Of a DNA stretch of 64,000 bases, positions 9,804 through 18,871 are shown in pieces. Under the pieces are notes generated by a model, which did no database searches, was not told where the DNA came from, and saw only the letters and a program-made list of their open reading frames with translations. Every line of letters starts with the position of its first letter. The stretch's first letter is position 1. Origin of the DNA: Pelagibacteraceae bacterium AG-365-D07 (GTDB lineage Bacteria > Pseudomonadota > Alphaproteobacteria > Pelagibacterales > Pelagibacteraceae); contig QCGH01000003.1 in NCBI GenBank assembly GCA_003280005.1, positions 1-64,000 on the forward strand, written 5' to 3'. The position numbers were made by a program, and so were the translations under genes.

Positions 9804-11762
9804 CTAATTGAAGCTAATTGGGTCAACATCAACTATTAGTTTTATTCCACTTGTAGACTTATGGATCTTAAGAATTTCAGACAATTTTTTTTGAATATTC
9901 ATATCCTTTTTTGCTCTAATTAAAATTCTGTTTCTATAATTCCTTTTAATTTTAAATATTGGAGCCTCTACAGGCCCAAGAACCCTGCAGTTTAAATTTT
10001 TGTTTAATTTCTCTTGTAAGATGAACGATTCTTTTTTTAACTTATCCTCGTCTGGTGATGTAATTATTATACCAATAAATCTTTCGAATGGAGGTAGTGA
10101 GTAGTTTTTTCTTAAGATTAATTCTTTATCTAAAAATAGAAAAGGATCTTCATCAGTAATTTGAGAAATTATATCTGAGTTTATATTATAAGTTTGAAAA
10201 TAAACCTTAGCAGGCTTGCCAGCTCTGCCTGCTCTACCAGAAAGCTGGTGGTATAATTGTAAGTTTTTTTCAGCTGCACGTAAATCGTGTCCTTGTGATG
10301 TTAGGTCAATATCCAAAACAACAATACAATTTAAATTAGGAAAATGAAATCCTTTAGAAACCATCTGGGTTCCAATAAGAATATTAATTTTATTTTCAAT
10401 AATATCATCTAATATTTTTATTGATGATTTTTTATTCATTGTATCGCTTGAAAAAATTACCGACTTATATTCTGAAAAAATTGATTTTACTTCCTCTGAT
10501 ATTTTTTCAACTCCTGGACCAGAAAAGGCTAATTCGCATTTTTTATCATCAATACAATTTCTATCTAAACCTGTTTTATATCCACAATAATGACAGAGTA
10601 ACTGATTTTTTTTTTTATGAAAAACGAGATTTATTGAACAATTAGGACAAGAAAAAACATTAATACATTTTTTACATAATACAAAAGGAGAAAACCCTCT
10701 TCTATTTAAAAAAAATAAAACCTGATCTCCTTTATCTAAATGTGATTTTACTTTTTCAATTGTCTTTGAAGAAATCCACTTTTGTTTTACTAAATTATAT
10801 TTTTTTAAATCAATTATTTCATGATCTGGTAGATTAGCATCTTTATATCTATTAATTATTCTTGAGTATTCATATTTTTTTAATTTGATATTATTGTATG
10901 TTTCCAGAGAAGGAACTGCGCTTATAAGGTTGATGGGAACATTCTCAAACTTCGCTCTAGAAATTGCCATATCACGTGCATTATAAATAACTCCTTCATC
11001 TTGCTTGTAGGATTGATCATGTTCCTCATCTACAGTGATTAAACCTAAATTATTAAATGGTAAAAATAATGCTGATCTTGCACCTATAACAACTTTAATT
11101 TTGTTTGAAGATAATCCACTCCAAATAATTTTTTTATTTTTTTTTGTAATAGATGAGTGCCAAATAGCAGGTTTAAAACCAAAAAAATCGATAAATTTTT
11201 TTTCAAAATCATTTGTCAAACCTATCTCTGGTAATAAAATCAATGCTTGATACCCTTCTTCAATTTTTTTCTTAATTGCATTAAAGTATACAATTGTTTT
11301 ACCTGATCCCGTAGTTCCTTGAAGAACATGCGTCCTAAATTTTTTATCTTTTATTATTAAATCTTTGTATGCATAATGTTGTTCTTTACTTAATTCATAT
11401 TTGTTTGATTTAAAGTTATCATTAAATTTCAGATATTCTTTATCTTTCAAACTTTCTATAGCTTCACCGCTTAATAAATGAAGCTTTAAAGCCATACCCT
11501 TTGGCACAATATTGTATTCTGAAAACCAATTTAAAAATTTTATGGTATTTATTTTTAACCTAGGAATCTGTAAGGTTTTTTTTATTTTTTTTATTTTAAA
11601 TTTTTTTCTGTTTTTTTCTTTTTCAAATTGGTCCCAAACAACACCAATTGCTTCACTTTTTCCAAATGATACTATCACATATTGCCCAATTTTAGCCTGT
11701 TCGCTAGACTCATAGGTAAAAGGATGATCAAAAATATTAGGTAATAAAACAGGAATTTTCAT
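9804..11762 (-). CDS. priA: Primosomal protein N' (replication restart helicase)
   Basis: A 3'-5' superfamily 2 helicase that reloads the replisome at stalled forks. The 652-residue protein has an N-terminal DNA-binding domain, Walker A GTTGSGKT near 152, the DEEH box in TVDEEHDQSYKQ, and LNRRGFSPFVLC. A zinc region near 365-415 holds CKKC, CPNC and CHYC pairs. It ends with GTQMVSKGFHFPNL and HQLSGRAGRAGK. The fourth zinc pair is unusual: C-x5-C (CIDDKKC) instead of C-x2-C. It faces away from the asnB-neuC cassette and precedes the atp operon. Confidence 0.96.
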   Translation of the reverse strand: MKIPVLLPNIFDHPFTYESSEQAKIGQYVIVSFGKSEAIGVVWDQFEKEKNRKKFKIKKIKKTLQIPRLKINTIKFLNWFSEYNIVPKGMALKLHLLSGEAIESLKDKEYLKFNDNFKSNKYELSKEQHYAYKDLIIKDKKFRTHVLQGTTGSGKTIVYFNAIKKKIEEGYQALILLPEIGLTNDFEKKFIDFFGFKPAIWHSSITKKNKKIIWSGLSSNKIKVVIGARSALFLPFNNLGLITVDEEHDQSYKQDEGVIYNARDMAISRAKFENVPINLISAVPSLETYNNIKLKKYEYSRIINRYKDANLPDHEIIDLKKYNLVKQKWISSKTIEKVKSHLDKGDQVLFFLNRRGFSPFVLCKKCINVFSCPNCSINLVFHKKKNQLLCHYCGYKTGLDRNCIDDKKCELAFSGPGVEKISEEVKSIFSEYKSVIFSSDTMNKKSSIKILDDIIENKINILIGTQMVSKGFHFPNLNCIVVLDIDLTSQGHDLRAAEKNLQLYHQLSGRAGRAGKPAKVYFQTYNINSDIISQITDEDPFLFLDKELILRKNYSLPPFERFIGIIITSPDEDKLKKESFILQEKLNKNLNCRVLGPVEAPIFKIKRNYRNRILIRAKKDMNIQKKLSEILKIHKSTSGIKLIVDVDPISFN

Positions 11763-11854
11763 TTAATTTAGTTTAAATCATATTATATAAAATATGTATT
11801 TAAGATCGAGAATGTATTGTTCTTTATACAATCTTTTCAGAATCAAATAAATGA

Positions 11855-11860
11855 TATAAT
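11855..11860 (+). promoter_or_regulatory. Candidate -10 box of the asnB-neuC cassette
   Basis: A perfect TATAAT lies seven bases before the chosen asnB ATG in the divergent priA/asnB gap. No convincing -35 is visible 17 bases upstream (CTTTTC). If used, the transcript would begin at or close to the start codon. The region is so AT-rich that a chance match is possible. Confidence 0.3.
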
Positions 11861-11867
11861 AAGAATT

Positions 11868-13568
11868 ATGTGTGGTATTGTAGCTTTATTCAGCAAAAAA
11901 CTTTATAGAGAAGATTTAAATTTTGCAAAGACCGCTCTAAGGACAATTGCACACAGAGGTCCCGATAACAGAAGTTTAATAAATTATAATAATAGATGTA
12001 TTTTAGGACACAATCGCCTTTCAATAATTGATCTAAATAAAAATTCAAATCAGCCTATGGAAAATAAAAATTTTTCATTGGTGTATAATGGAATGTTGTA
12101 CAACTATATTGAATTAAAAAAAGAACTTCAAAGGAGAAATTATCTTTTTAAAACAAATTCTGACACCGAAGTTATACTTAATTCATATATGGAATGGGGT
12201 GTTAGCTCATTTAAAAAATTTAGAGGAATGTTTTCTATTGTTATATATGACTTAAAAAAACATAAAATTATATTTTCAAGAGATCACCTTGGTATTAAAC
12301 CGCTTTATTATAAAATTGTAAAAAAAAAGATATTTATTTGTTCTGAAATCAAACCTCTTACAGAAATAGATAATATTAAATATAACGACAAGGCAATTTA
12401 TAACTACTTAAAACACGATTTCTATGAAACTCAGGAAAATACTTTTTTTAAAAATATATTTCAAGTAATGCCTGGTTATGCTTACATTTATAAACTTAAT
12501 TCAAAATTTAAAAAAGAAAAGTATTGGTCTCTTTATGAGACAATTAAGAATAATAAAAATTATTTTAGTTTGAAAAAGACAAAGTTGATTTTAAAGAGTC
12601 ATTTTAAAAATATTTCAGAGATGTATATTAGATCAGATGTTAAAAGCGGTTTACTTTTATCCTCAGGTATAGACTCAAATGTTCTTAAAAAAATATTAGA
12701 AACCAAATATAAAAATTTAAATTATTTTACTTTTGGTTTTAAAAATTCAAATAATGACGAGATAAAAAAAATCAAATTACATAAAAAAAAACGCCAAAAT
12801 CATCATACACAAAGATATGACCTTAAAAAAACTTTGCACAATCTTAATTTCATTCAAAAAGTTCAAGAAATGCCATTTGGAGGGTTTAACGTTGTATTTC
12901 TAACTTTGTTAATGAAAATTGCTAAAAAAAAAGGCAACAAAGTGATGTTTATTGCAGACGGCGCAGATGAATTATTTGGTGGATATAAAAAATATTCGAA
13001 ATGTAATATTAATCAAAAAGATTATTACCTTAGGTCAATTGATGGTACAAAAAGTGAAAAACTATATATAAAAAATAATTTTGAAAAAAAATTCAAACAC
13101 AAAATTTCAATTAAATATCCTTCAAAAAATAATTTAATTAATCAAAGATACTTTGATTTTGTTTATAATAAACTCCCAAGAAACTTTAGATTTTCAGATA
13201 GATACAGTATGATAAATTCAATTGAATTAAGATATCCGTTTTTAGATTATAAACTAGTGGAAGACTCCTTTAGAATAAATCCAAAACATTTAATTAAAAA
13301 TGATAATTATAAAAAAATTATTACCGATATTTTTAATATTAAACAGAAAAAACAACATTTAAATAGTCCCCAAATAGATTGGTTTTATAATATAAAATTT
13401 AAAAAATTTTTATCTAGTAAATTAAAAAATTCTGCCATATTTAGCAAATATCTTGATAAGAAAAAAACAATGAAACAAATAGAAGAATATTATAATTCAA
13501 AATCAAAAAATTCTTTTCATATTTGGAAAATATTAAACTTACATTTATTTTTAGAATTATATAAATAA
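11868..13568 (+). CDS. asnB: AsnB-type glutamine amidotransferase (asparagine synthetase family)
   Basis: A class II glutamine amidotransferase fused to an ATP-dependent synthetase domain. The track ORF begins 17 codons earlier, but the ATG at 11868 gives MCGIVALF, placing the catalytic Cys2 correctly (566 residues). HRGPD and GHNRLSI mark the glutaminase domain. LLLSSGIDSN near 265 is the PP-loop, and DGADELFGGYKKY lies further on. It could make asparagine. Being first in a nonulosonate cassette, it could instead amidate a sugar carboxylate, as AsnB homologues in O-antigen clusters are thought to do. The C-terminal half is very lysine-rich. Confidence 0.85.
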   Translation: MCGIVALFSKKLYREDLNFAKTALRTIAHRGPDNRSLINYNNRCILGHNRLSIIDLNKNSNQPMENKNFSLVYNGMLYNYIELKKELQRRNYLFKTNSDTEVILNSYMEWGVSSFKKFRGMFSIVIYDLKKHKIIFSRDHLGIKPLYYKIVKKKIFICSEIKPLTEIDNIKYNDKAIYNYLKHDFYETQENTFFKNIFQVMPGYAYIYKLNSKFKKEKYWSLYETIKNNKNYFSLKKTKLILKSHFKNISEMYIRSDVKSGLLLSSGIDSNVLKKILETKYKNLNYFTFGFKNSNNDEIKKIKLHKKKRQNHHTQRYDLKKTLHNLNFIQKVQEMPFGGFNVVFLTLLMKIAKKKGNKVMFIADGADELFGGYKKYSKCNINQKDYYLRSIDGTKSEKLYIKNNFEKKFKHKISIKYPSKNNLINQRYFDFVYNKLPRNFRFSDRYSMINSIELRYPFLDYKLVEDSFRINPKHLIKNDNYKKIITDIFNIKQKKQHLNSPQIDWFYNIKFKKFLSSKLKNSAIFSKYLDKKKTMKQIEEYYNSKSKNSFHIWKILNLHLFLELYK

Positions 13569-13574
13569 TTAAAA

Positions 13575-14273
13575 ATGAAAAATATTCTATGTTTAATACC
13601 TGCCAGAAAAGGTTCAAAAGGAATAAAAAATAAAAATTTTTTAAATGTAAATGAAAAAATGATAATCCAATACACTATAGATAGTGCAAAAAAGATAAAA
13701 AAATATTGCGACATTGTAATATCTTCCGACTCAAGAAAAATTATAGAAATTTGTAAGTTAAATAACTTAGATTTTCATGGCCTAAGGCCAAAAAAACTTA
13801 GCGGTGATAAAGCTCAAACTATTGACGTAGTAAACTACGAGTTAAAAAAAATCGAAAAAAAATATAAAAAAAAATATAAATTTATTTTAATTTTACAACC
13901 TACGTGTCCATTTAGGAATTTAAAAGATTTAAAACTCGCTATTAAAAAAATTTCTTCAAAAAAATATGACTCAGTAGTTTCGGTTAAGGATGTTAACGAG
14001 TATCATCCCTTGAGAATGAAAATTATTAAGAAAGGTTATTTAGTTAACTACACAAATATGAAAAGAGAAAATTTTGTACCAAGACAATATTTGCCAAAAA
14101 TTTATATTAGATCTGGATCAATATATTTACTAGAAAGAGATGTTTTGCTTAAACACAAATCTCTTGTTGGCAATAAATGTTTTGGATTAGTCTTGGGTGG
14201 TAAACAAGCCTTAAATATTGATACTAATTCGGACTTAATATACTTTAAGGAGACTGTTGGAAAATTTAAATAA
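13575..14273 (+). CDS. neuA: CMP-nonulosonate cytidylyltransferase (NeuA-like)
   Basis: Predicted to activate a nonulosonic acid with CTP. The 232-residue protein opens with CLIPARKGSKGIKNKN, the nucleotide-binding signature of CMP-acylneuraminate synthetases. It carries LILQPTCPFRN near 110, VSVKDVNEYHP, and RSGSIYLLERD near 197. It starts six bases after asnB. Pairing with NeuB- and NeuC-like genes supports a CMP-sialic-type product rather than CMP-Kdo. The exact sugar cannot be told from sequence, so the symbol denotes family. Confidence 0.85.
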   Translation: MKNILCLIPARKGSKGIKNKNFLNVNEKMIIQYTIDSAKKIKKYCDIVISSDSRKIIEICKLNNLDFHGLRPKKLSGDKAQTIDVVNYELKKIEKKYKKKYKFILILQPTCPFRNLKDLKLAIKKISSKKYDSVVSVKDVNEYHPLRMKIIKKGYLVNYTNMKRENFVPRQYLPKIYIRSGSIYLLERDVLLKHKSLVGNKCFGLVLGGKQALNIDTNSDLIYFKETVGKFK

Positions 14274-14312
14274 CTTTTAATTAAAATATTAAAAAGTTGA
14301 TATTATAATAAC

Positions 14313-15284
14313 ATGAGAGTGCTGTTACTTGATTATAAACAATATAGTAAAGAAAATATTTTAAGGCTAGAAAATAACTTTACTGAGGTTTATAAAAAAA
14401 ATTTTTCTAGCATTGTGGGACTTAAAAAATTTCTAAGGGACAAAAAGGAAAGCAAAAAACCGATTAGTATTATATTTACTTCGTTTGGTTTTTATTTTGA
14501 TAAAAGCTTAATAAAATATATGGATAACAAAAAAAGGATTCTAGCTAGCCCTACTACATCATTAACACATATCGATTATAATAATTTAAAAAAAAACTGT
14601 AAGATTTTAAGTTTGAAAGATAGAAATACAAAAGTAGTATTAAAAAAAATAACATCAACAGCAGAACTTACTATAGGTTTAATTCTTAGTCTCTATAGAA
14701 AAATAAATGAAGCGACAAAGAGTGTAAATCAAAAACGTTGGGATAGAAATTCTTTTATTGGAAATCAGGTGTACGAAAAAAAAATAGGAATAATTGGTTT
14801 TGGAAGGATAGGGAGAATGGTTGCAACTACTCTTAAGGGTATGGGTGCAAAAATATATCTATACGACAAAAAAAAAATTCGTATTCCAAAAAGTTATATA
14901 AAAAAAAATATTTTTTATATTTTTAAAAATTGTGACATTATTTCTTTACATATAAGTTCTGAAAAAGAAAATTATAAATTTATAGGAAGAAAATATCTTA
15001 AATTAATGAAAAAAAATTCTATTATCATTAATACAGCAAGAGGTGAAATAATAGATGAAAATTTTTTGTATAAAATTCTTAAGAAAAAGAAAATAAGTGG
15101 CGCTGGATTAGATGTTTTGATTGGTGATAGTAAATGGAAAAAAGTTGGAAATAACAAACTAATAAATTTTTCAAAAGCAAATAAAAATTTGATTATTACA
15201 CCTCATATTGGTGGTTGCACATTTGAAGCCTCAAAATTAACAAAAACAAAATTAATTGATAGTGTTATAAATATTTCAAAATGA
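14313..15284 (+). CDS. D-2-hydroxyacid dehydrogenase family protein of the nonulosonate cassette
   Basis: NAD(P)-dependent dehydrogenase of the PGDH/FDH-like superfamily, 323 residues. The Rossmann motif GIIGFGRIGRM is near 155-165. The arginine of the active site lies in NTARGE and the histidine in TPHIGG. The usual catalytic glutamate (DVFxxEP in SerA) aligns with an aspartate here (LDVLIGDS). It lies 39 bases after neuA and overlaps neuB by four bases, so it belongs to the cassette. Its substrate is unknown; a keto or hydroxy intermediate of the surface sugar is a guess. Confidence 0.75.
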   Translation: MRVLLLDYKQYSKENILRLENNFTEVYKKNFSSIVGLKKFLRDKKESKKPISIIFTSFGFYFDKSLIKYMDNKKRILASPTTSLTHIDYNNLKKNCKILSLKDRNTKVVLKKITSTAELTIGLILSLYRKINEATKSVNQKRWDRNSFIGNQVYEKKIGIIGFGRIGRMVATTLKGMGAKIYLYDKKKIRIPKSYIKKNIFYIFKNCDIISLHISSEKENYKFIGRKYLKLMKKNSIIINTARGEIIDENFLYKILKKKKISGAGLDVLIGDSKWKKVGNNKLINFSKANKNLIITPHIGGCTFEASKLTKTKLIDSVINISK

Positions 15285-16318
15285 TAAATTTTAATAAAAT
15301 TAAAAAAAAATTGATATGTGCTGAAATTGGTCTTAGCCATCACGGTTCAATTAAAAAAACAAAAAAAATTATTGATAAGTTAAGTTTGACTGGAGCTGAC
15401 ATTGTTAAATTTCAAACACATATTGCTGAGCATGAATCTACATATAATGAAAAATTTAGAAAAGGGTTTAATTTCAAGTCAAAAACTCGTTATGATTATT
15501 GGAAAAAAAGTGAATTTACAAAATCGCAGTGGCTTCAAATAAAAAAGTACTGCACCAAAAAAAATCTTATTTTTTTAAGCTCACCTTTCTCTGTTGAAGC
15601 CGTTAAACTATTGAGTTCAATTGGTCAAAAAATGTGGAAAATTGGTTCTGGAGAATTTTTTTCTAATGATCTTAATAATTATATCTATAAAAAAAAAAAC
15701 CCGATTATAATTAGCACTGGTATGTCCAGTATTTCTGAAATTAATTTAAAAATTAAAGAGTTAAAAAAAAATAATGTTAAGAATTTTATTATTTTACAAT
15801 GTACCAGCAAATATCCCGTTCCACTTGAAGAAGTTGGTATAAATGTCATAAAAGAGTTATCAAAGAAGTATAATTGTCCTGTTGGATTATCTGACCATTC
15901 AGGAACTATCTATCCATCATTGCTTGCGATAAGTGACGATACAACAAAACTAATTGAAGTACATATAAGTGAAGAAACAAACTTAAGGAATCCTGATAGA
16001 AAAGCTTCGATTAATTTTGAAGATTTAAAGCTTTTGTGTACTTATAGAGATAAAGTAGAAATATTAAAAAAAAATAAAGTCAACAAAAATAAAATTGCAA
16101 AAGATCTTTTAAATATTAGACAGTTATTTACTAAAAGTATTGCTCCTAAATATAATTTAAAGAAAGGAACATTGCTTACTAAAAATAATCTTACTTTTAA
16201 AAAACCTGGAAATGGAATACAAATACATAAGTTAAAAAAAGTCCTTGGAAAAAAAACTAGAAAGAATATTTCTAAACACTTTCTACTAAAATGGAGTGAT
16301 ATTGAAAAACAAAACTAA
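15281..16318 (+). CDS. neuB: Nonulosonate (N-acetylneuraminate-type) synthase
   Basis: Condenses phosphoenolpyruvate with a six-carbon aminosugar to form a nine-carbon nonulosonate. The 345 residues show the NeuB TIM barrel: CAEIGLSHHGS near 14-24, GADIVKFQTH, FLSSPFS, WKIGSGE, IIISTGMSS, and PVGLSDHSG near 200. A C-terminal SAF/antifreeze-like domain begins near KGTLLTKNNLTFKKPGNGI. NeuB, LegI and PseI are hard to separate by eye. The neighbouring NeuC-like epimerase argues for a ManNAc-derived substrate. It overlaps the genes on both sides. Confidence 0.88.
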   Translation: MINFNKIKKKLICAEIGLSHHGSIKKTKKIIDKLSLTGADIVKFQTHIAEHESTYNEKFRKGFNFKSKTRYDYWKKSEFTKSQWLQIKKYCTKKNLIFLSSPFSVEAVKLLSSIGQKMWKIGSGEFFSNDLNNYIYKKKNPIIISTGMSSISEINLKIKELKKNNVKNFIILQCTSKYPVPLEEVGINVIKELSKKYNCPVGLSDHSGTIYPSLLAISDDTTKLIEVHISEETNLRNPDRKASINFEDLKLLCTYRDKVEILKKNKVNKNKIAKDLLNIRQLFTKSIAPKYNLKKGTLLTKNNLTFKKPGNGIQIHKLKKVLGKKTRKNISKHFLLKWSDIEKQN

Positions 16319-17468
16319 AATTGCGGTTGTAATAAACAATAGAGCAAATTATGCCAGAATAAAAAGCTTTTTAAAAGAGGCACAAAAAAACTCTAAAGTA
16401 GAGTTAAAAATTATTTTAGCAGGTTCTAGTCATTTAGAAAAATTTGGAAATATATCTAACATTTTAAAAAGAGATGGTATTAAAATTGATTTTAAACTTC
16501 ATACTGTTGTTGAAGGAAATGATCCACTTTGTATGGCCAAAACTACATCTAATACTCTAAGTGAAGTTTCTACTGCACTTTCTTCAATTGATCCGGATGT
16601 CGTTATAGTGATTGCGGATAGATATGAAAATTTAGCTGTTGCTATAGCCGCTAGTTACATGAATTATACGCTTGCACATATTCAAGGTGGAGAAGTAACT
16701 GGATCAATAGATGAAAGTGTAAGGCATGCAATTACTAAATTATCACATATACATTTTGTTTGTACAAAAAGGGCTAAAAAGTTTTTAATAAAAATGGGAG
16801 AACAAAAAAAAAATATCTATTTAACTGGTTGTCCATCACTAGACTTTATTAAAAATCTTAATAAGAGAATTGATAAAAAATTTCCAAAGAGGAATCCTTA
16901 TGCTGGTGACAAAATATCATTTAAGGATGAATATATAGTTTTCTTATTTCACTCAGTAACGACGCAATTTAAAGAAAATAGAAAGTTTATTAAAAACTTA
17001 ATTAAATCAATTAAGTTTTTTAATAAAAATTATCAAGTTGTTATATTATGGCCGAATATCGATGCTGGAACAGACTTTATATCAAAAGAAATTAGAATAT
17101 TAATGAATTCTAAGAGGATAAATTCAATTGCTACTTATAAGAATTTCTCGCCTGAAGACTATGTTAGATTAATTTATAATTCAAAATGTTTGGTTGGAAA
17201 CTCATCTTCAGGAATAAGAGAGTCTTCATATATGGGTTTACCTGTTGTAAATATAGGTAAACGACAACAACATAGAGAAAGAGGAAAAAATGTAATTGAT
17301 GTTGATAATTCATCAACAAAAATAATCAGTGCAATTAAATTTCAATTAAACAAAGGGAAATATAAAAAAGAATATATTTACGGAAAAGGCGGTGCAGGTA
17401 AAAAAATTCTTAGTTTATTATTAAAATCCAAAATAGAAATTCAGAAAAAATTAAATTACTTAAACTAA
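16296..17468 (+). CDS. neuC: UDP-GlcNAc 2-epimerase, hydrolysing (NeuC/LegG-like)
   Basis: Predicted to hydrolyse and epimerise a UDP-N-acetylhexosamine, giving ManNAc (NeuC) or a diacetamido analogue (LegG) for NeuB. The 390 residues carry IADRYENLAVAIAAS near 108, HIQGGEVTGSIDESVRHA near 128, TGCPSLDF, and GNSSSGIRESSYMGLPVVNIG near 300. The start is GTG at 16296, or TTG two codons later, inside the end of neuB. Its stop directly abuts the convergent lpd stop, leaving no terminator space. No 4,6-dehydratase or aminotransferase for legionaminate is in the cassette, which favours the NeuC reading. Confidence 0.85.
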   Translation: MILKNKTKIAVVINNRANYARIKSFLKEAQKNSKVELKIILAGSSHLEKFGNISNILKRDGIKIDFKLHTVVEGNDPLCMAKTTSNTLSEVSTALSSIDPDVVIVIADRYENLAVAIAASYMNYTLAHIQGGEVTGSIDESVRHAITKLSHIHFVCTKRAKKFLIKMGEQKKNIYLTGCPSLDFIKNLNKRIDKKFPKRNPYAGDKISFKDEYIVFLFHSVTTQFKENRKFIKNLIKSIKFFNKNYQVVILWPNIDAGTDFISKEIRILMNSKRINSIATYKNFSPEDYVRLIYNSKCLVGNSSSGIRESSYMGLPVVNIGKRQQHRERGKNVIDVDNSSTKIISAIKFQLNKGKYKKEYIYGKGGAGKKILSLLLKSKIEIQKKLNYLN

Positions 17469-18869
17469 CTAAGAGTGTATCTGACGTTTTTCTATAGATA
17501 AAGCAGCTTCTTTTACTGCTTCTGAGAAGGTTGGATGTGCATGACAAGTGCGAGCTATATCCTCAGAGCTAGCACCAAATTCCATTGCTATAGCAATTTC
17601 TGCAATTAATTCTCCTGCATGAGGACCAATAATATGAACTCCAAGAACACTATCAGAATTAGTGTCTGCTAAAAATTTTACAAATCCTTCTGGTTCATCA
17701 ATCGCCTTAGCTCTAGAGTTTGCCATAAAAGGAAATTTTCCAACTTTATAATCTATTTTTGCTTCTTTAAGTTGTTCTTCTGTTTTACCAATTGAAGCGA
17801 CTTCTGGTGAAGTATAAATAACTCCAGGGATTATATCATAATTTACATGACCAGACTGACCTGCAATGATTTCTGCAACAGCTATACCTTCTTCTTCAGC
17901 TTTATGAGCTAACATTGGACCTTGAATAACATCTCCAATAGCATAAATATCTTTAATGTTTGTTTGAAAGTTTTTATTTATTTTAATTCGTCCTTTTTTG
18001 TCTGTCTCAACTCCGATTTTATCTAAGTTTAAATTACTTGTATTTGGTTTTCTTCCAACAGAAACGAGAACTACATCACATTCAAATTTCTTGTTATTAC
18101 CTTTGTTGTCACTAGTATTTACAATAATTCCACTTTTATTTTTTAAAATACTTTCTACTTTTGTATTTAAATTAAAATTAATCCCTTGTTTCTTAAGTAT
18201 TTTTTGAAATTCATTAGAAATTTCTTTATCCATGCCAGGTGTAATGTGGTCAAGAAATTCTACAACCTGAACTTCAGACCCTAGTCTTGACCAGACAGAT
18301 CCCATTTCTAACCCAATATATCCTCCACCAACTACAACTAATTTTTTAGGAACATTTTTTAAAGAAAGAGCGCCCGTGGACGAAACTATTTTTTCCTCAT
18401 CAAATTTAACACCTGGCAAAGATACTGGATCAGAACCTGTTGCTATAATAATATTTTTCGCCTCTATATTTTCCTTTTTGTTATCTTTAGATATTACTGA
18501 TATTTGATTATTTTCAGTAATTGAACCTATGCCTTTGAAATAAGTAACTTTATTTTTTTTAAATAAAAATTCTATTCCCTTAGTTAAAATTGTTACTGCT
18601 TTTTCTTTATTCTTCATCATTTTAGGAAGATTTAACTTTAAAGAACCAATCTCTATTCCAATTTTTTCAAAGTTTTTTGCCTTATGAAAATTTTCAGATA
18701 AATTTAATAGACTTTTTGAAGGAATACATCCTACGTTTAAACATGTTCCACCTAATGAACCCCTAGACTCTACGCATGCTGTTTTTTTTCCAAGTTGAGC
18801 TAACCTGATAGCGCAAACATATCCACCTGGTCCACCTCCAATAACAACTGCATCAAATTTTTCTGACAT
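17469..18869 (-). CDS. lpd: Dihydrolipoyl dehydrogenase (E3)
   Basis: FAD-dependent reoxidation of dihydrolipoyl groups in 2-oxoacid dehydrogenase complexes. The 466 residues show GGGPGGYVCAIRLAQLG (FAD), the redox disulfide GGTCLNVGCIPSK near 40-52, VVGGGYIGLEMGSVW (NAD), IGDVIQGPMLAHKAEEEG, and the C-terminal HAHPTFSEA with the catalytic His-Glu. It is the last gene of the sucCDAB-lpd group, two bases after sucB, so it probably serves the 2-oxoglutarate complex. It might also be shared with others. Confidence 0.96.
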   Translation of the reverse strand: MSEKFDAVVIGGGPGGYVCAIRLAQLGKKTACVESRGSLGGTCLNVGCIPSKSLLNLSENFHKAKNFEKIGIEIGSLKLNLPKMMKNKEKAVTILTKGIEFLFKKNKVTYFKGIGSITENNQISVISKDNKKENIEAKNIIIATGSDPVSLPGVKFDEEKIVSSTGALSLKNVPKKLVVVGGGYIGLEMGSVWSRLGSEVQVVEFLDHITPGMDKEISNEFQKILKKQGINFNLNTKVESILKNKSGIIVNTSDNKGNNKKFECDVVLVSVGRKPNTSNLNLDKIGVETDKKGRIKINKNFQTNIKDIYAIGDVIQGPMLAHKAEEEGIAVAEIIAGQSGHVNYDIIPGVIYTSPEVASIGKTEEQLKEAKIDYKVGKFPFMANSRAKAIDEPEGFVKFLADTNSDSVLGVHIIGPHAGELIAEIAIAMEFGASSEDIARTCHAHPTFSEAVKEAALSIEKRQIHS

Positions 18870-18871
18870 AA

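Noticed and set aside
11817-11867. Upstream start for the AsnB-type gene
   Set aside because: Class II glutamine amidotransferases need Cys directly after the initiator Met. Only the ATG at 11868 gives MCGI.
11868-17468. Mobile element carrying the sugar cassette
   Set aside because: No integrase, transposase, tRNA, attachment repeat or terminal inverted repeat is visible at either edge.
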